Notes: generated by a model not told the origin, from the letters alone. A DNA stretch of 64,000 nt from Alistipes putredinis DSM 17216 (GCF_000154465.1 NZ_DS499579.1:496001-560000); one strand, 5' to 3'; numbered from the stretch's first letter, positions 52,129 through 60,863 are shown. Numbers and translations: made by a program.

Positions 52129-52193
52129 TCTATCTTTTGCAAAGATAGTCAAAGCGACGGGCAATCGAAAATTTATTTTTCGGATTGCCGCGA
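52129..52193. repeat. Dispersed palindromic element, copy E (degenerate)
   Basis: CTATCTTttgcAAAGATAG opens the element at about 52130, and a long hairpin, GGCAATCGAAAA with TTTTCGGATTGCC, lies at 52160-52189. It shares the palindrome and the outer GCAATC/GATTGC arms of the family, but has an AT-rich inner stem. Confidence 0.65.
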
Positions 52194-52243
52194 AACAACC
52201 CTGTCGGAACAGGTATTCTTCGGATAAAGATAGTTGTTCGCCG

Positions 52244-53401
52244 TCAAATATGCAAGGTGGTTCGGGGTTCCTTGCGGCCGATGGCCAGACGTTGTCCGTC
52301 GCGGACGACGATCGCCCGGCCGTTTGCGAACGGTTTTACCGCATTGCAGTCCGAACAGTCGATCGCTACGGCACCGGTGGGGTCGATGAAATGCCAGCAG
52401 CGTCCCGTGCGGACGGCGGCCAAGCCTTCGGTGAAGTCGAAACCGGCGTCGTATATGGGTGGGATCAATTCCCGTTCTCCGATTTTGAAACCCCACAGTC
52501 CGTCCCGGACGAAGAGTTCGCCCCGGTCGGCCGGAGTTTCGGGCCCGCAAACGGCGTATCGGACGAGCGGCTTCAAGTTCGGCAGGCGCATCAGCGGGGA
52601 TTCGAGCAACCGGGCGATGCGATAGCGGACGGCATCGCCCGCCTTTTCGAACAGTGCGAGGCATTCTGCGTGGGCCGCACAGCCGTGCCGGACGATTTTC
52701 CGGGGCGAGAGCAGCAGTCCCTCTCCCCGGTTGTAGCGGGCGAGCAGTCCGGGCTCGAGCGCCAGCGCGTGCAGGGTCGTGGAGATCGTGGCGATGGAGT
52801 AGTCGTCGATCGACGCGTCGAAATCCTCCGCCGTGCGTCCGGGGTGCTGGTAGGCTGCCGTGCCCAGTTCGGGACTTTTCTCTCCGGCGAAGACGGGAAG
52901 AAACATCGCATCGAAATCCACCGGACGGAGCGTGCCGCTCTCGTCCAGCAGAATATTTTCGGGTTTCAGGTCCCCGTGCGCCCAGTCGCTTTCGAGAAGT
53001 TCCAGCGCCAGGCGGTCGAACTGTCGGGCCAAGTTGCTGAGGTGCGCTTTGTCGCCGGAGCCGGCGCCCCGCATAACGGCTTCGTAGAGCGTGATCCCTT
53101 CGATCCAGTCGTCTATGACCACGTCGCACCACTCGCCCTGCCCGTCGGCCTGCCAAACGTAAAGCTCTTGCCGCAGGAGTTTCTCTTGATAGATCGCTTC
53201 GAGATGCTCCATAGGCCGTGTGTAGCATTTGAGCATTTTGTACCGGCCGCCGCAGCGGATTTTGAAAACCACCGCGCTGTTGCCGACCCAGCGCAGGGGT
53301 TCGCCGTCCGAAGAACGGCACACTTCGATTTCTCCCAGTGTGCGGGTCAGCCCATAGGGATCTTGAAGAGCCTCGATGAATTGGCGGATCGAATGGAGCA
53401 T
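52244..53401 (-). CDS. Protein kinase-like protein with C-terminal WG repeats
   Basis: A 385-residue cytosolic protein. The kinase fold is seen in KIRCGGRYKMLKCYTR (residues 47-62, with candidate ATP Lys58), WAHGDLKPENILLDESG (catalytic Asp144, Lys146, Asn149), VDFDAMF (metal-binding Asp162) and GTAAYQHPGR (activation-segment end). Residues 300-375 carry WG-type repeats (GLWGFKIGERELIPPIYDAG, RCWHFIDPTGAVAI). All catalytic acids are present, unlike in the 48.2 kb paralogue. It heads a same-strand run with DUF4954, VWA and pseudokinase genes, separated from the next gene by a 423-bp repeat-rich gap. I chose ATG 53401 (MLHSIRQFIEAL). Confidence 0.85.
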   Translation of the reverse strand: MLHSIRQFIEALQDPYGLTRTLGEIEVCRSSDGEPLRWVGNSAVVFKIRCGGRYKMLKCYTRPMEHLEAIYQEKLLRQELYVWQADGQGEWCDVVIDDWIEGITLYEAVMRGAGSGDKAHLSNLARQFDRLALELLESDWAHGDLKPENILLDESGTLRPVDFDAMFLPVFAGEKSPELGTAAYQHPGRTAEDFDASIDDYSIATISTTLHALALEPGLLARYNRGEGLLLSPRKIVRHGCAAHAECLALFEKAGDAVRYRIARLLESPLMRLPNLKPLVRYAVCGPETPADRGELFVRDGLWGFKIGERELIPPIYDAGFDFTEGLAAVRTGRCWHFIDPTGAVAIDCSDCNAVKPFANGRAIVVRDGQRLAIGRKEPRTTLHI

Positions 53402-53423
53402 GGATAACAGGATGAAGGGAAGA

Positions 53424-53458
53424 TAAAAACAAGTGGAAAACCGAAGGCTCTCCACTTG
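53424..53458 (-). terminator. Rho-independent terminator after slyD
   Basis: CAAGTGGA and TCCACTTG pair around a 13-nt loop, followed on minus by TTTTTATC. It separates slyD from the kinase gene transcript. Confidence 0.85.
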
Positions 53459-53469
53459 CAGGATTGAAG

Positions 53470-53491
53470 AAAAGCGTACGGGAACGCTTTT
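53470..53491 (-). terminator. Hairpin just after slyD
   Basis: AAAAGCGT and ACGCTTTT flank a 6-nt loop, followed on minus by CTTC. It may back up the terminator at 53424-53458. Confidence 0.6.
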
Positions 53492-53502
53492 CCGGTGTCG
53501 GA

Positions 53503-54063
53503 TTAGTGGCAGCAGCCCTCGCCGCAGCCTCCCTTGTGGTCGCTGCAACCTCCCTCATGATCGCCGCAGCCGCCGTCGCAACCGCAGCTGCAGCCGCCTG
53601 CCGATTGCAGGTCTTCGGGCGTTACGTCGCGTACCGAAACGACCTCGACCTCGAAATTGAGGGTCTTGCCGGCCATCGGATGGTTGAAGTCCATTTTCAC
53701 GGTCTCTTCGCCCACCTCCTTGATGGTACCGATCATGCGGTTGCCCTGTGCATCGCTCATCGGCACCTGCGAACCTGCGAAGAGGATGTCTTCGGCCAGC
53801 TTGCCGTCCACCATGAATGTATTTTTAGGCAGATCGACGATCGCTTCGGCGATCACCTCGCCGTAACCGTCCTTCGGAGAGAGCGTGAAGGCAACCTTCT
53901 CGCCCGGCTCTTTGCCCAGGATCGCCTCCTCGAATTTGGGGAGCAGCATGCCTGTTCCGCAGATGAACTCGAGGGGAGCGCCCGGCTGGGACTGGTCTGC
54001 GATTGCGCCGTCAACGGTCAGTTTGTAATCGACCGCTACCATTTTGTTTTTTTCTACTTTCAT
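53503..54063 (-). CDS. FKBP-type peptidyl-prolyl isomerase, SlyD-like with Cys/His-rich tail
   Basis: A 186-residue SlyD-type prolyl isomerase. The FKBP core is split by the insert-in-flap chaperone domain: VEKNKMVAVDYKLTVDGA, then PLEFICGTGMLLPKFEEAILG, then NHPMAGKTLNFEVEVVSVRD. The C-terminal 33 residues are rich in metal-binding residues (GGCSCGCDGGCGDHEGG, CGEGCCH), with eight Cys and three His. In E. coli SlyD such a tail binds nickel for hydrogenase and metallochaperone work. The ATG at 54063 (MKVEKNKM) is favoured; a -7 box lies 34-41 nt upstream. Confidence 0.92.
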   Translation of the reverse strand: MKVEKNKMVAVDYKLTVDGAIADQSQPGAPLEFICGTGMLLPKFEEAILGKEPGEKVAFTLSPKDGYGEVIAEAIVDLPKNTFMVDGKLAEDILFAGSQVPMSDAQGNRMIGTIKEVGEETVKMDFNHPMAGKTLNFEVEVVSVRDVTPEDLQSAGGCSCGCDGGCGDHEGGCSDHKGGCGEGCCH

Positions 54064-54096
54064 TGTTTTCAGAAAATTATTTGAGTGTAATTGTGA

Positions 54097-54104
54097 CAAA
54101 GATA
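54097..54104 (-). promoter_or_regulatory. -7 box (TATCTTTG) of slyD
   Basis: An exact TAnnTTTG match on minus, 33 nt before the slyD ATG at 54063. Confidence 0.7.
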
Positions 54105-54176
54105 CGATTTTCGCCCGGATTTTGCAATCGGGATGAAATAAACGGATTTATACATTGTATTATTAACGCGAAAACG

Positions 54177-54710
54177 ATGAAAAAATTATTCTTCGCATGG
54201 ATCATGGCGCTGTGGTGCTTCCCCGCAGTATTCGCGCAGAGCGGGCAGGGGATTCGTTATCAGGGAGAGGTCGGTGTGGGGACCGCTTTCGGAGTAGGAT
54301 CGAACGCCTACGACCGTTTCGTCCTGGAAACCGTCCACGGCGTGCGCATCGGCCCGCGACTGTTCGTCGGCCTGGGTGTGGCCTGGAACTACTATTCCGC
54401 CCGGGGAGATATGCCGGACGATAGTTTCAGGGAGTACACCGACGGAGGCCGTTCGTTCGTCCCGATTTTCGCCGATATGAAGGTTTATTTCCTCGACCGG
54501 CGGATTTCCCCCTATCTGAAAGTGGATATCGGTTACGGCATCCACAAGCACGGCGGTATTTATGCTGCGCCGGCCGTCGGTGTGAAATTCGGTTTGGGGA
54601 GTGTCCTGGCACTGAACATCGACTTCGGATTCCAGGTGCAGCAGCAGACTGCTCCCGACACTTCGAGCGGTCTGGGAGGTATCGTCCTGCGTGCCGGGTT
54701 GAGTTTTTAG
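54177..54710 (+). CDS. Small outer-membrane beta-barrel protein
   Basis: A 177-residue exported protein. The signal peptide (KKLFFAWIMALWCFPAVFA) is followed by alternating hydrophobic/polar beta strands, for instance IRYQGEVGVGTAFGVGS, LFVGLGVAWNYYSA and VLALNIDFGFQVQQQ, ending in a barrel-like RAGLSF with terminal Phe, a BAM recognition signature. It probably forms an eight-stranded barrel of the OmpA/OmpX-like type, a porin or adhesin-like protein. The function is unknown. It is a single gene followed by a terminator. No clear promoter is seen; TACATTGTA upstream is a weak candidate. Confidence 0.85.
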   Translation: MKKLFFAWIMALWCFPAVFAQSGQGIRYQGEVGVGTAFGVGSNAYDRFVLETVHGVRIGPRLFVGLGVAWNYYSARGDMPDDSFREYTDGGRSFVPIFADMKVYFLDRRISPYLKVDIGYGIHKHGGIYAAPAVGVKFGLGSVLALNIDFGFQVQQQTAPDTSSGLGGIVLRAGLSF

Positions 54711-54733
54711 GCTCGAATCCTTCGGGGTGAAAT

Positions 54734-54768
54734 AAAAAGGAGGGGCGCAGTCCGCGTCCCTCCTTTTT
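54734..54768. terminator. Bidirectional terminator between barrel gene and gcvP
   Basis: AAAAAGGAGGG and CCCTCCTTTTT pair over 11 bp with a 13-nt loop and A/T tails on both sides. It ends both the plus gene and the convergent gcvP. Confidence 0.9.
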
Positions 54769-54784
54769 CATGCAGAGTCCCGGT

Positions 54785-57613
54785 TTATTCCGTGCAGCGG
54801 CAGACCAGATTGCGGTCGCCGTAGCCGTTGTCGATCTTCGACACGTAGGGGAAGAATTTCGACTCGCGGATGAATTCGAGCGGGAACGCTGCCTTTTCGC
54901 GCGTGTAGGGATGCGACCATTCGCCGCAGATTTCGGCAGCCGTGTGGGGAGCGTTCACCACCACGTTGTCCGCTTCGCCCGAAGCGGCGGCCTCCTCGCA
55001 TTCGCGCTTGATTTGGATGAGCGTGGCGATGAAGCGGTCCATTTCGGCTTTCGGCTCCGATTCCGTAGGCTCGACCATCAGGGTTTCGTGTACCGGGAAG
55101 GATAGCGTCGGGGCGTGGAAGCCGTAGTCCATCAGACGGTGGGCGATGTCGCCGCAGTCGATGTTGTAGTCTTTCTTGAAGTGGGTCAGGTCGAGAATCA
55201 TCTCGTGACCCACGCGGCCCGTTTCACCCGAATAGTAGGTGCGGTACTCCGACTTGAGGGCCGACGACATGTAGTTGGCGTTCACGATCGCCATCTCGGT
55301 AGCCGCTTTCAGACCTTCGCCGCCCAGCATCTTGATGTAACCGTAGGTGATCGGGAAGAGCATGGCCGAACCCCAGGGTGCCGATGCCACGGCCGTGATG
55401 CCTTCGTCGCCGCCGGTGGGGACGATCGAATGCGAGGGGAGGAACTTGCGGAGGTGCTCCGCCACGCAGATCGGACCTACGCCCGGGCCGCCGCCGCCGT
55501 GAGGCATTGCGAAGGTCTTGTGCAGGTTCAGGTGGCAGACGTCCGCACCGATGTAGCCGGGGTTCGTGAGGCCTACCTGGGCGTTCATGTTGGCGCCGTC
55601 CATATATACCTGTCCGCCGGCGTCGTGTACGGCATCCACGATCTCGCGGATGCGGCTCTCGAATACGCCGTGCGTCGAGGGGTAGGTGATCATCATGCAG
55701 GCCAGCTCCGAGCTGTGCTCCTGGGCTTTGGCCTTCAGGTCCTCCACGTCGATATTGCCGTTGGCGTCGCAGTCGACCGTGACGATCTTCATGCCGGCCA
55801 TCGCCGCCGAAGCGGGGTTGGTGCCGTGTGCCGACGAGGGGATCAGGACGATGTTGCGGTAGCCCTGGCCCCGGCTCTGGTGGTAGGCGCGGATCACCAT
55901 CAGTCCCGTGTATTCGCCTGCGGCGCCCGAATTGGGCATCAGCGAGCAGGCGGCGAAGCCGGTGATGGTCGCCAGGTCGGCGGCCAGCCCGTCGATCAGT
56001 TCGCGGTAGCCTTCGGTCTGGTCGGCGGGAGCGAACGGGTGCATGTTCTGGAACCCGGCGAGCGACAGGGGCTGCATGAGGGCTGCGGCATTGAGTTTCA
56101 TGGTGCAGGAGCCGAGCGAGATCATCGAATTTGCCAGCGAGATGTCGCGCAGCTCGAGGCGTTTGATGTAACGCATCAGGTCGCTTTCGCAGCGGTAGGT
56201 GTTGAAGACGCGTTCGGTCAGGAACTCCGACTGGCGCAGGATCGCGGCCGGGATGGTAATCTCCTCCGACAGTTTGACGGCCTTGGCTTTTTTGCCTTTG
56301 GCCTCGGCGAAGATGGCGATTACCTCGTTCACCTCCTCGGGGGTGGTCACGTCGTCGAACGAGAAACGAACCCGATCCTCCGAAGGATAGAAGAAGTTGA
56401 TGCCGCGTTCGAGCGCCAGCGACTGTACGACGGCGGCTTCCGCCTCTACTTCGAGCGTGTCGAAGAAGTTCTTGGCTGCCAGTTTGTAGTCCATCGCTTC
56501 GAGCGCCTTGGCTACCGTTACGGCTGCCGTGTGGGCCGTCTTGGCCGAGCGGCGCAGACCTTCGGCGCCGTTATAGACGCAGTAGAAGCCGACCATCGAA
56601 GCCATCAGTGCCGTAGCGGTGCAGATGTTCGAGGTGGCACGCTCGCGCTTGATGTGCTGTTCGCGGGTCTGGAGCGCCATGCGGAGCGCACGGTTGCCCA
56701 GACGGTCGATCGATACGCCGATGATGCGGCCCGGCATGTTGCGCTTATACGCTTCGCGCGTGGTCATGTAGCCGGCGCTCGGGCCGCCGAAGCCCATCGG
56801 AATACCCAGACGCTGCGTCGTGCCGACGACGATGTCGGCCCCCCATTCGCCCGGAGCCTTCAGCAGGGCCAGCGACAGCAGGTCGGCAACAGCCGTTACC
56901 AGGGCGCCTTTGGCATGGGCCGCTTCGGTGAAGGCGGCGTAGTCGCGCACCTCGCCGTTGGCGGCGGGGTACTGTACGATGGCGCCGAACTCCTTGCCGG
57001 TGAATTCATATGTATTGTAGTCGTCGATCACCAGTTCGATGCCGAATGGCTCGCTGCGGGTGATCAGTACGTCGAGCGTCTGGGGGAAGATGTTACGATC
57101 GACGAAAAGCTGGTTGCGTCCCTCCTTGACCGCTTCGCGCGAGCGGAGCGAGAACATCATCAGCATCGCTTCGGCGGCTGCGGTGCCTTCGTCCAACAGC
57201 GAACAGTTGCCGATCTCCATGCCTGTCAGCGAAATGACGGCGGTCTGGAAATTCAGCAGCGCCTCGAGGCGTCCCTGCGAAATCTCGGCCTGATAGGGGG
57301 TGTACGAAGTGTACCAGGCGGGGTTCTCGAAGACGTTGCGCGTGATGGCGGCCGGTACGGCGCAGGGGTAGTAACCCATGCCGATGAACGAACGCAGGGT
57401 GCGGTTCTTGGCTGCGAGGGCCTGGATGTGATTCGCGAATTCGTATTCGCTCATGCCCTGGGGCAGGGCGAGCGGCTGTTTCAGGCGGATAGACTGAGGG
57501 ATGACCTGTGCGATGAGCTCATCGACGGATTTGACGCCGATCACGGCGAGCATCGCTTTCAAATCCTCGGGATTGGTGACGCCGATGTGGCGGTCGGAAA
57601 ATTTATCAAACAT
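54785..57613 (-). CDS. gcvP: Glycine dehydrogenase (decarboxylating), P protein
   Basis: The P protein of the glycine cleavage system uses PLP to decarboxylate glycine and pass the aminomethyl group to the H protein's lipoate. The 942-residue length is that of the fused form, with both halves in one chain. Landmarks are FSDRHIGVTNPEDLKAML at the start, FIGMGYYPCAVPAAI, GFGGPSAGYMTTRE and, in the active half, HLNLHKTFAMPHGGGGPG with the PLP Lys (about residue 695). GcvT and GcvH are not in this window. It is a single-gene unit on minus, terminated by the hairpin at 54734-54768. Confidence 0.97.
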   Translation of the reverse strand: MFDKFSDRHIGVTNPEDLKAMLAVIGVKSVDELIAQVIPQSIRLKQPLALPQGMSEYEFANHIQALAAKNRTLRSFIGMGYYPCAVPAAITRNVFENPAWYTSYTPYQAEISQGRLEALLNFQTAVISLTGMEIGNCSLLDEGTAAAEAMLMMFSLRSREAVKEGRNQLFVDRNIFPQTLDVLITRSEPFGIELVIDDYNTYEFTGKEFGAIVQYPAANGEVRDYAAFTEAAHAKGALVTAVADLLSLALLKAPGEWGADIVVGTTQRLGIPMGFGGPSAGYMTTREAYKRNMPGRIIGVSIDRLGNRALRMALQTREQHIKRERATSNICTATALMASMVGFYCVYNGAEGLRRSAKTAHTAAVTVAKALEAMDYKLAAKNFFDTLEVEAEAAVVQSLALERGINFFYPSEDRVRFSFDDVTTPEEVNEVIAIFAEAKGKKAKAVKLSEEITIPAAILRQSEFLTERVFNTYRCESDLMRYIKRLELRDISLANSMISLGSCTMKLNAAALMQPLSLAGFQNMHPFAPADQTEGYRELIDGLAADLATITGFAACSLMPNSGAAGEYTGLMVIRAYHQSRGQGYRNIVLIPSSAHGTNPASAAMAGMKIVTVDCDANGNIDVEDLKAKAQEHSSELACMMITYPSTHGVFESRIREIVDAVHDAGGQVYMDGANMNAQVGLTNPGYIGADVCHLNLHKTFAMPHGGGGPGVGPICVAEHLRKFLPSHSIVPTGGDEGITAVASAPWGSAMLFPITYGYIKMLGGEGLKAATEMAIVNANYMSSALKSEYRTYYSGETGRVGHEMILDLTHFKKDYNIDCGDIAHRLMDYGFHAPTLSFPVHETLMVEPTESEPKAEMDRFIATLIQIKRECEEAAASGEADNVVVNAPHTAAEICGEWSHPYTREKAAFPLEFIRESKFFPYVSKIDNGYGDRNLVCRCTE

Positions 57614-57668
57614 AGGATTTTGAGAATGATTTTTTTATGATTTGTAATTCGAATTTATTCGTTCGGGA

Positions 57669-59354
57669 TCAATATTTGAAACTGCTGCCTCCGATGAACT
57701 CCCGCAGGAGCGACGTGGGCGGGATCTCTTCGGGAGAGATCGGGATGAAGTTGTCGAGGAACTTGAGCATGCGTTTGGCCTCGCCGTATTCGGGGACCGT
57801 ATCGGGTACTTCCCGCAGGATCGGTTCGGCAAAGCGGCGCAGGACCGAAATTTCGTAGAAGAGCGACGAATTGAACATCACGTCGGCATTCTCCTGGTAG
57901 GGGAAGATGTGCTTCTCCTCGCCCCGGCGGACGCTTTCCCAGCGGGCGAGCGTCGAAAGGGCGTCGTTGCCCCGCGTGCGGTAGTCGCGCGTCAGGCGGC
58001 GCAGCAGCCGGTTGTCGGAGGTGGCGATGCGCGACACGTTGTCGAGGGCCACCGAGGTGAAGCAGGAAACGTAGATCTTGAATTTCCGGGATTCGGGAAC
58101 GCCGGGCGTCAGGGCCGGGTTCAGTCCGTGGATGCCTTCGACGATCAGTACCGACCGCTCGTCGAGCTGCAAGGGGTTGTCGTGCCACTGGCGGGTGCCG
58201 GAAATGAAGTCGTAACGCGGAATATCGACGCTCTCGCCCCGTTCGAGGCGTTTCAGATGGTCGTTGAACTGTTCGAGGTCGATCGCTTCGAGTGCCTCGT
58301 AGTCGTACTCTCCTTTTTCGTCGCGTGGCGTCTTTTCGCGGTCCACGAAATAGTCGTCCAGCGAGATCAGTACCGGGTTGAGTCCCAGGACCCGAAGCTG
58401 TACGCCCAGCCGCTTGGCGAAGGTGGTCTTGCCGCTGGACGAAGGGCCTGAAATCAACACCAGCCGCACGCCCCGTTCGCGGTTGGCCTCCGCGACGCAG
58501 CCGGCCACCTGGGCTAGCTTGTTTTCATGGAACGCCTCTGCGATCTTGATCAGCTCGCTGGCGTCGCCCGCGAGGACTTTCGAGTTGAGCTGTCCGACGG
58601 TCGGAACGCCCATGATCTCCACCCACGACTGGTATTGGTGGAAGACGTCGAACATCTTCTCCTGGTGGACGCTCTGTTGCAGCCGCGTCGGATCGGTCCG
58701 CAGCGGCAGGGCGATGAAGAAGCCGTTGTAATAGGGGTGCAGGTCGAACTGCGGAGTGTAACCCGTCGAAGGGGTCAGGGCTCCGTAGAAATAACCCGGC
58801 AGGGAGTCGATCGTATAAATTTTGCTGTATAACCTCGGCCGGGAGTCGAGCAGGGCGATTTTATCGGCCATTCCGAACCCTTCGTAGATTTTGCGGGCCG
58901 TGTCGGTGAGCATCTTCACCCCCTGGATCGGCAGGTTGCGGTCGATGATCCCTCGCATGCGGGCCTTGATCGCGTCGAGGTGTTCGGCGGGAATCGGTCC
59001 GAAGCCCGATATTTCGCAGTAGAAACCGCTTGCCCCCAGCGAGTGCCGGATGTAGAGCGTGCGGTCGGGGAACAGCTCCCGGACCGCCTTTTGCAGGATG
59101 AACGAGATCGTGCGCTGATATACCCGGATTCCTTCGAAGGAGGTGATGTCGATGAACCGGACCGTTACCGGTTTGTATATTCTGTAGTTGAGTTCCTTGA
59201 TGCGGTTATTGACATAGGCGGCCAGGAACGGATGCGGCCCGTCGAGCCGGAGCTGCCGTTCGACTTCGAGCAGGGTCGTGCCCATCGCGACCTCGATCGT
59301 CCGTCCTGCGTTTTCGCAGATGACCGGAAGGGTGTCTGACATATTTTTGTTCAT
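57669..59354 (-). CDS. Nucleoside kinase with ThrRS-like N-terminal region
   Basis: A 561-residue protein. The N-terminal 70 residues (AGRTIEVAMGTTLLEVERQL) resemble a TGS domain, and RHSLGASGFYCEISGFGPIPAEHLDAIK is like the second additional domain of threonyl-tRNA synthetases. The uridine-kinase-like C-terminal half has the P-loop LISGPSSSGKTTFAKRLG (about 300-317), LDDYFVDREKTPRDEKGE and the lid DPNRRLLRRLTRDYRTRG-like segment (DNRLLRRLTRDYRTRG). It probably phosphorylates uridine or a related nucleoside; the N-terminal role is unknown. The ATG at 59354 or 59342 may be used. Confidence 0.9.
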   Translation of the reverse strand: MNKNMSDTLPVICENAGRTIEVAMGTTLLEVERQLRLDGPHPFLAAYVNNRIKELNYRIYKPVTVRFIDITSFEGIRVYQRTISFILQKAVRELFPDRTLYIRHSLGASGFYCEISGFGPIPAEHLDAIKARMRGIIDRNLPIQGVKMLTDTARKIYEGFGMADKIALLDSRPRLYSKIYTIDSLPGYFYGALTPSTGYTPQFDLHPYYNGFFIALPLRTDPTRLQQSVHQEKMFDVFHQYQSWVEIMGVPTVGQLNSKVLAGDASELIKIAEAFHENKLAQVAGCVAEANRERGVRLVLISGPSSSGKTTFAKRLGVQLRVLGLNPVLISLDDYFVDREKTPRDEKGEYDYEALEAIDLEQFNDHLKRLERGESVDIPRYDFISGTRQWHDNPLQLDERSVLIVEGIHGLNPALTPGVPESRKFKIYVSCFTSVALDNVSRIATSDNRLLRRLTRDYRTRGNDALSTLARWESVRRGEEKHIFPYQENADVMFNSSLFYEISVLRRFAEPILREVPDTVPEYGEAKRMLKFLDNFIPISPEEIPPTSLLREFIGGSSFKY

Positions 59355-59381
59355 AAATCGCGTAAAAATACAATTATTTCC

Positions 59382-59389
59382 TAACTTTG
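59382..59389 (+). promoter_or_regulatory. -7 box (TAACTTTG) of the 5'-nucleotidase gene
   Basis: An exact TAnnTTTG match 22 nt before the ATG at 59412. A GTG codon at 59409 precedes the ATG in frame. Confidence 0.7.
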
Positions 59390-59411
59390 ACAAACGTAAA
59401 CTCTATTTGTG

Positions 59412-60863
59412 ATGAAAAAAATCTTCTTGGGTATTTCGCTGTTGCTGTGTGCGGCGTTGTGTGCGTGCGCACCTCGTGAAAAAGTAGTTATCATATTATC
59501 AACGAACGATATACATGCCCAAATCCAGAATTTTCCGCAGTTGGCGACGGCCGTTGCCGAGTGTCGGGACACGGCGTCGGTGATCCTGGTCGATGCCGGC
59601 GACCGCTGGACAGGCAACGCCTATGTGGACCAGGCCGAAGGACGGCGTCCCGTGTTGGAGCTGATGAACGAGCTGGGGTACGACGTGGCCACGCTCGGCA
59701 ACCACGAGTTCGACGTGGGGCAGCAGACGCTGGCCGAAGCGATCGGTTATTGCCGTTTCCCGGTGATCTGCGCCAACATGGTCAGCGAGAACTCGCCGAT
59801 TCCGCAGTTGAAACCCTATGTCATTCTCGATCGCGAAGGGGAGAAGTTCGCTTTCGTCGCTGCGGTGACCAATTACGGGTACAACAACCATCCGGACGGC
59901 CACGACGCCATCTTCGAGGGGTTGCGTTTTACGGATGCCGTGCGGACGCTCGAGGAGTACGAATACCTGCGCGACAGTTGTCAGGTGTTGGTGGCGCTGA
60001 CACACATCGGTTCGAAATACGACCGGGAACTGGCCGACGAAGCCTCGGAATACGACCTGATTATCGGCGGGCACAGCCACGAGCGGATCAACGAGGTGGA
60101 GGACGGCGTGCTCATCACGCAGACGGGCCGCAACCTGAACATGGTGGGGGTTACCGAGGTGCGACTGCAAGGCAAGGAGATCCGGTCCCTGTCGTTCCGG
60201 CTGGTTCCGCTGGCCGACTACGCGCCCGACCCGGTTTATCAGGAGATGGTCGAGACCTACCGCAACAATCCGGTGCTGAAGGAGAAGGCCGGAGAGCTGA
60301 CCGCTACGGCCGACAAGGTGGGGGTGGCCAACATCTTCCTCCAGGCGCTCAAACGCAAGTCGGGCAGCGACGTGGCTTTCTACCACTACGGGGGGATTCG
60401 CCGCGACAGCCTTTCGAAAGGCGACCTGACACGGAGCGACATATATGACCTGGATCCTTTCATTTCTTCTGTCAGCGTGATGGAGATGACGCCCGAACAG
60501 ATGAGCAAAATGGTGCTGACCAAATACAACGACACGGTCAATAAGGGCGAGTCGCATCGGATCGACCTCTTCTCGACCGCACCGTACGTGATCCGTACCG
60601 ACGGGTACGATGCGGTAGAGGTGATCTTTCCCGGGTTGGTGTCCGGCCGTAAATACAAGGTGGCGATGGGCGACTATGTTTTCAAGAATTACCAGGGACT
60701 CGAATATACGAACGGCGAGACTACGCAGTGGCTCGTGCCCGACGTATTGATGGAATACGTCGCCAACGGCGGCAAACCCCTCGCACCCGACAATACGCTC
60801 CGGCAGTCGGTCGCAGGTCTGCACGATGACCGGGAGAACCACGACGATCGTGACGACGATTGA
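59412..60863 (+). CDS. 5'-nucleotidase/metallophosphatase lipoprotein
   Basis: A 483-residue lipoprotein of the 5'-nucleotidase family. The signal peptide ends in the lipobox LCAC with Cys19, so it is probably on the membrane facing the periplasm. The metallophosphoesterase domain has VIILSTNDIHAQI, LVDAGDRWTGNAY, LGNHEFDVG and IIGGHSHERI, which supply the two metal sites. The C-terminal 5'-nucleotidase domain covers about residues 300-460 (AFYHYGGIRRDSL, LFSTAPYVIRTDG). It may release phosphate and nucleosides from nucleotides or UDP-sugars. The tail ends with a run of charged residues. Confidence 0.93.
   Translation: MKKIFLGISLLLCAALCACAPREKVVIILSTNDIHAQIQNFPQLATAVAECRDTASVILVDAGDRWTGNAYVDQAEGRRPVLELMNELGYDVATLGNHEFDVGQQTLAEAIGYCRFPVICANMVSENSPIPQLKPYVILDREGEKFAFVAAVTNYGYNNHPDGHDAIFEGLRFTDAVRTLEEYEYLRDSCQVLVALTHIGSKYDRELADEASEYDLIIGGHSHERINEVEDGVLITQTGRNLNMVGVTEVRLQGKEIRSLSFRLVPLADYAPDPVYQEMVETYRNNPVLKEKAGELTATADKVGVANIFLQALKRKSGSDVAFYHYGGIRRDSLSKGDLTRSDIYDLDPFISSVSVMEMTPEQMSKMVLTKYNDTVNKGESHRIDLFSTAPYVIRTDGYDAVEVIFPGLVSGRKYKVAMGDYVFKNYQGLEYTNGETTQWLVPDVLMEYVANGGKPLAPDNTLRQSVAGLHDDRENHDDRDDD

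Noticed and set aside
55115..57640. 841-codon plus-strand open frame over gcvP
   Set aside because: Antisense to a complete, motif-rich gcvP. High GC at codon position three removes stops on the opposite strand. No recognisable domain.
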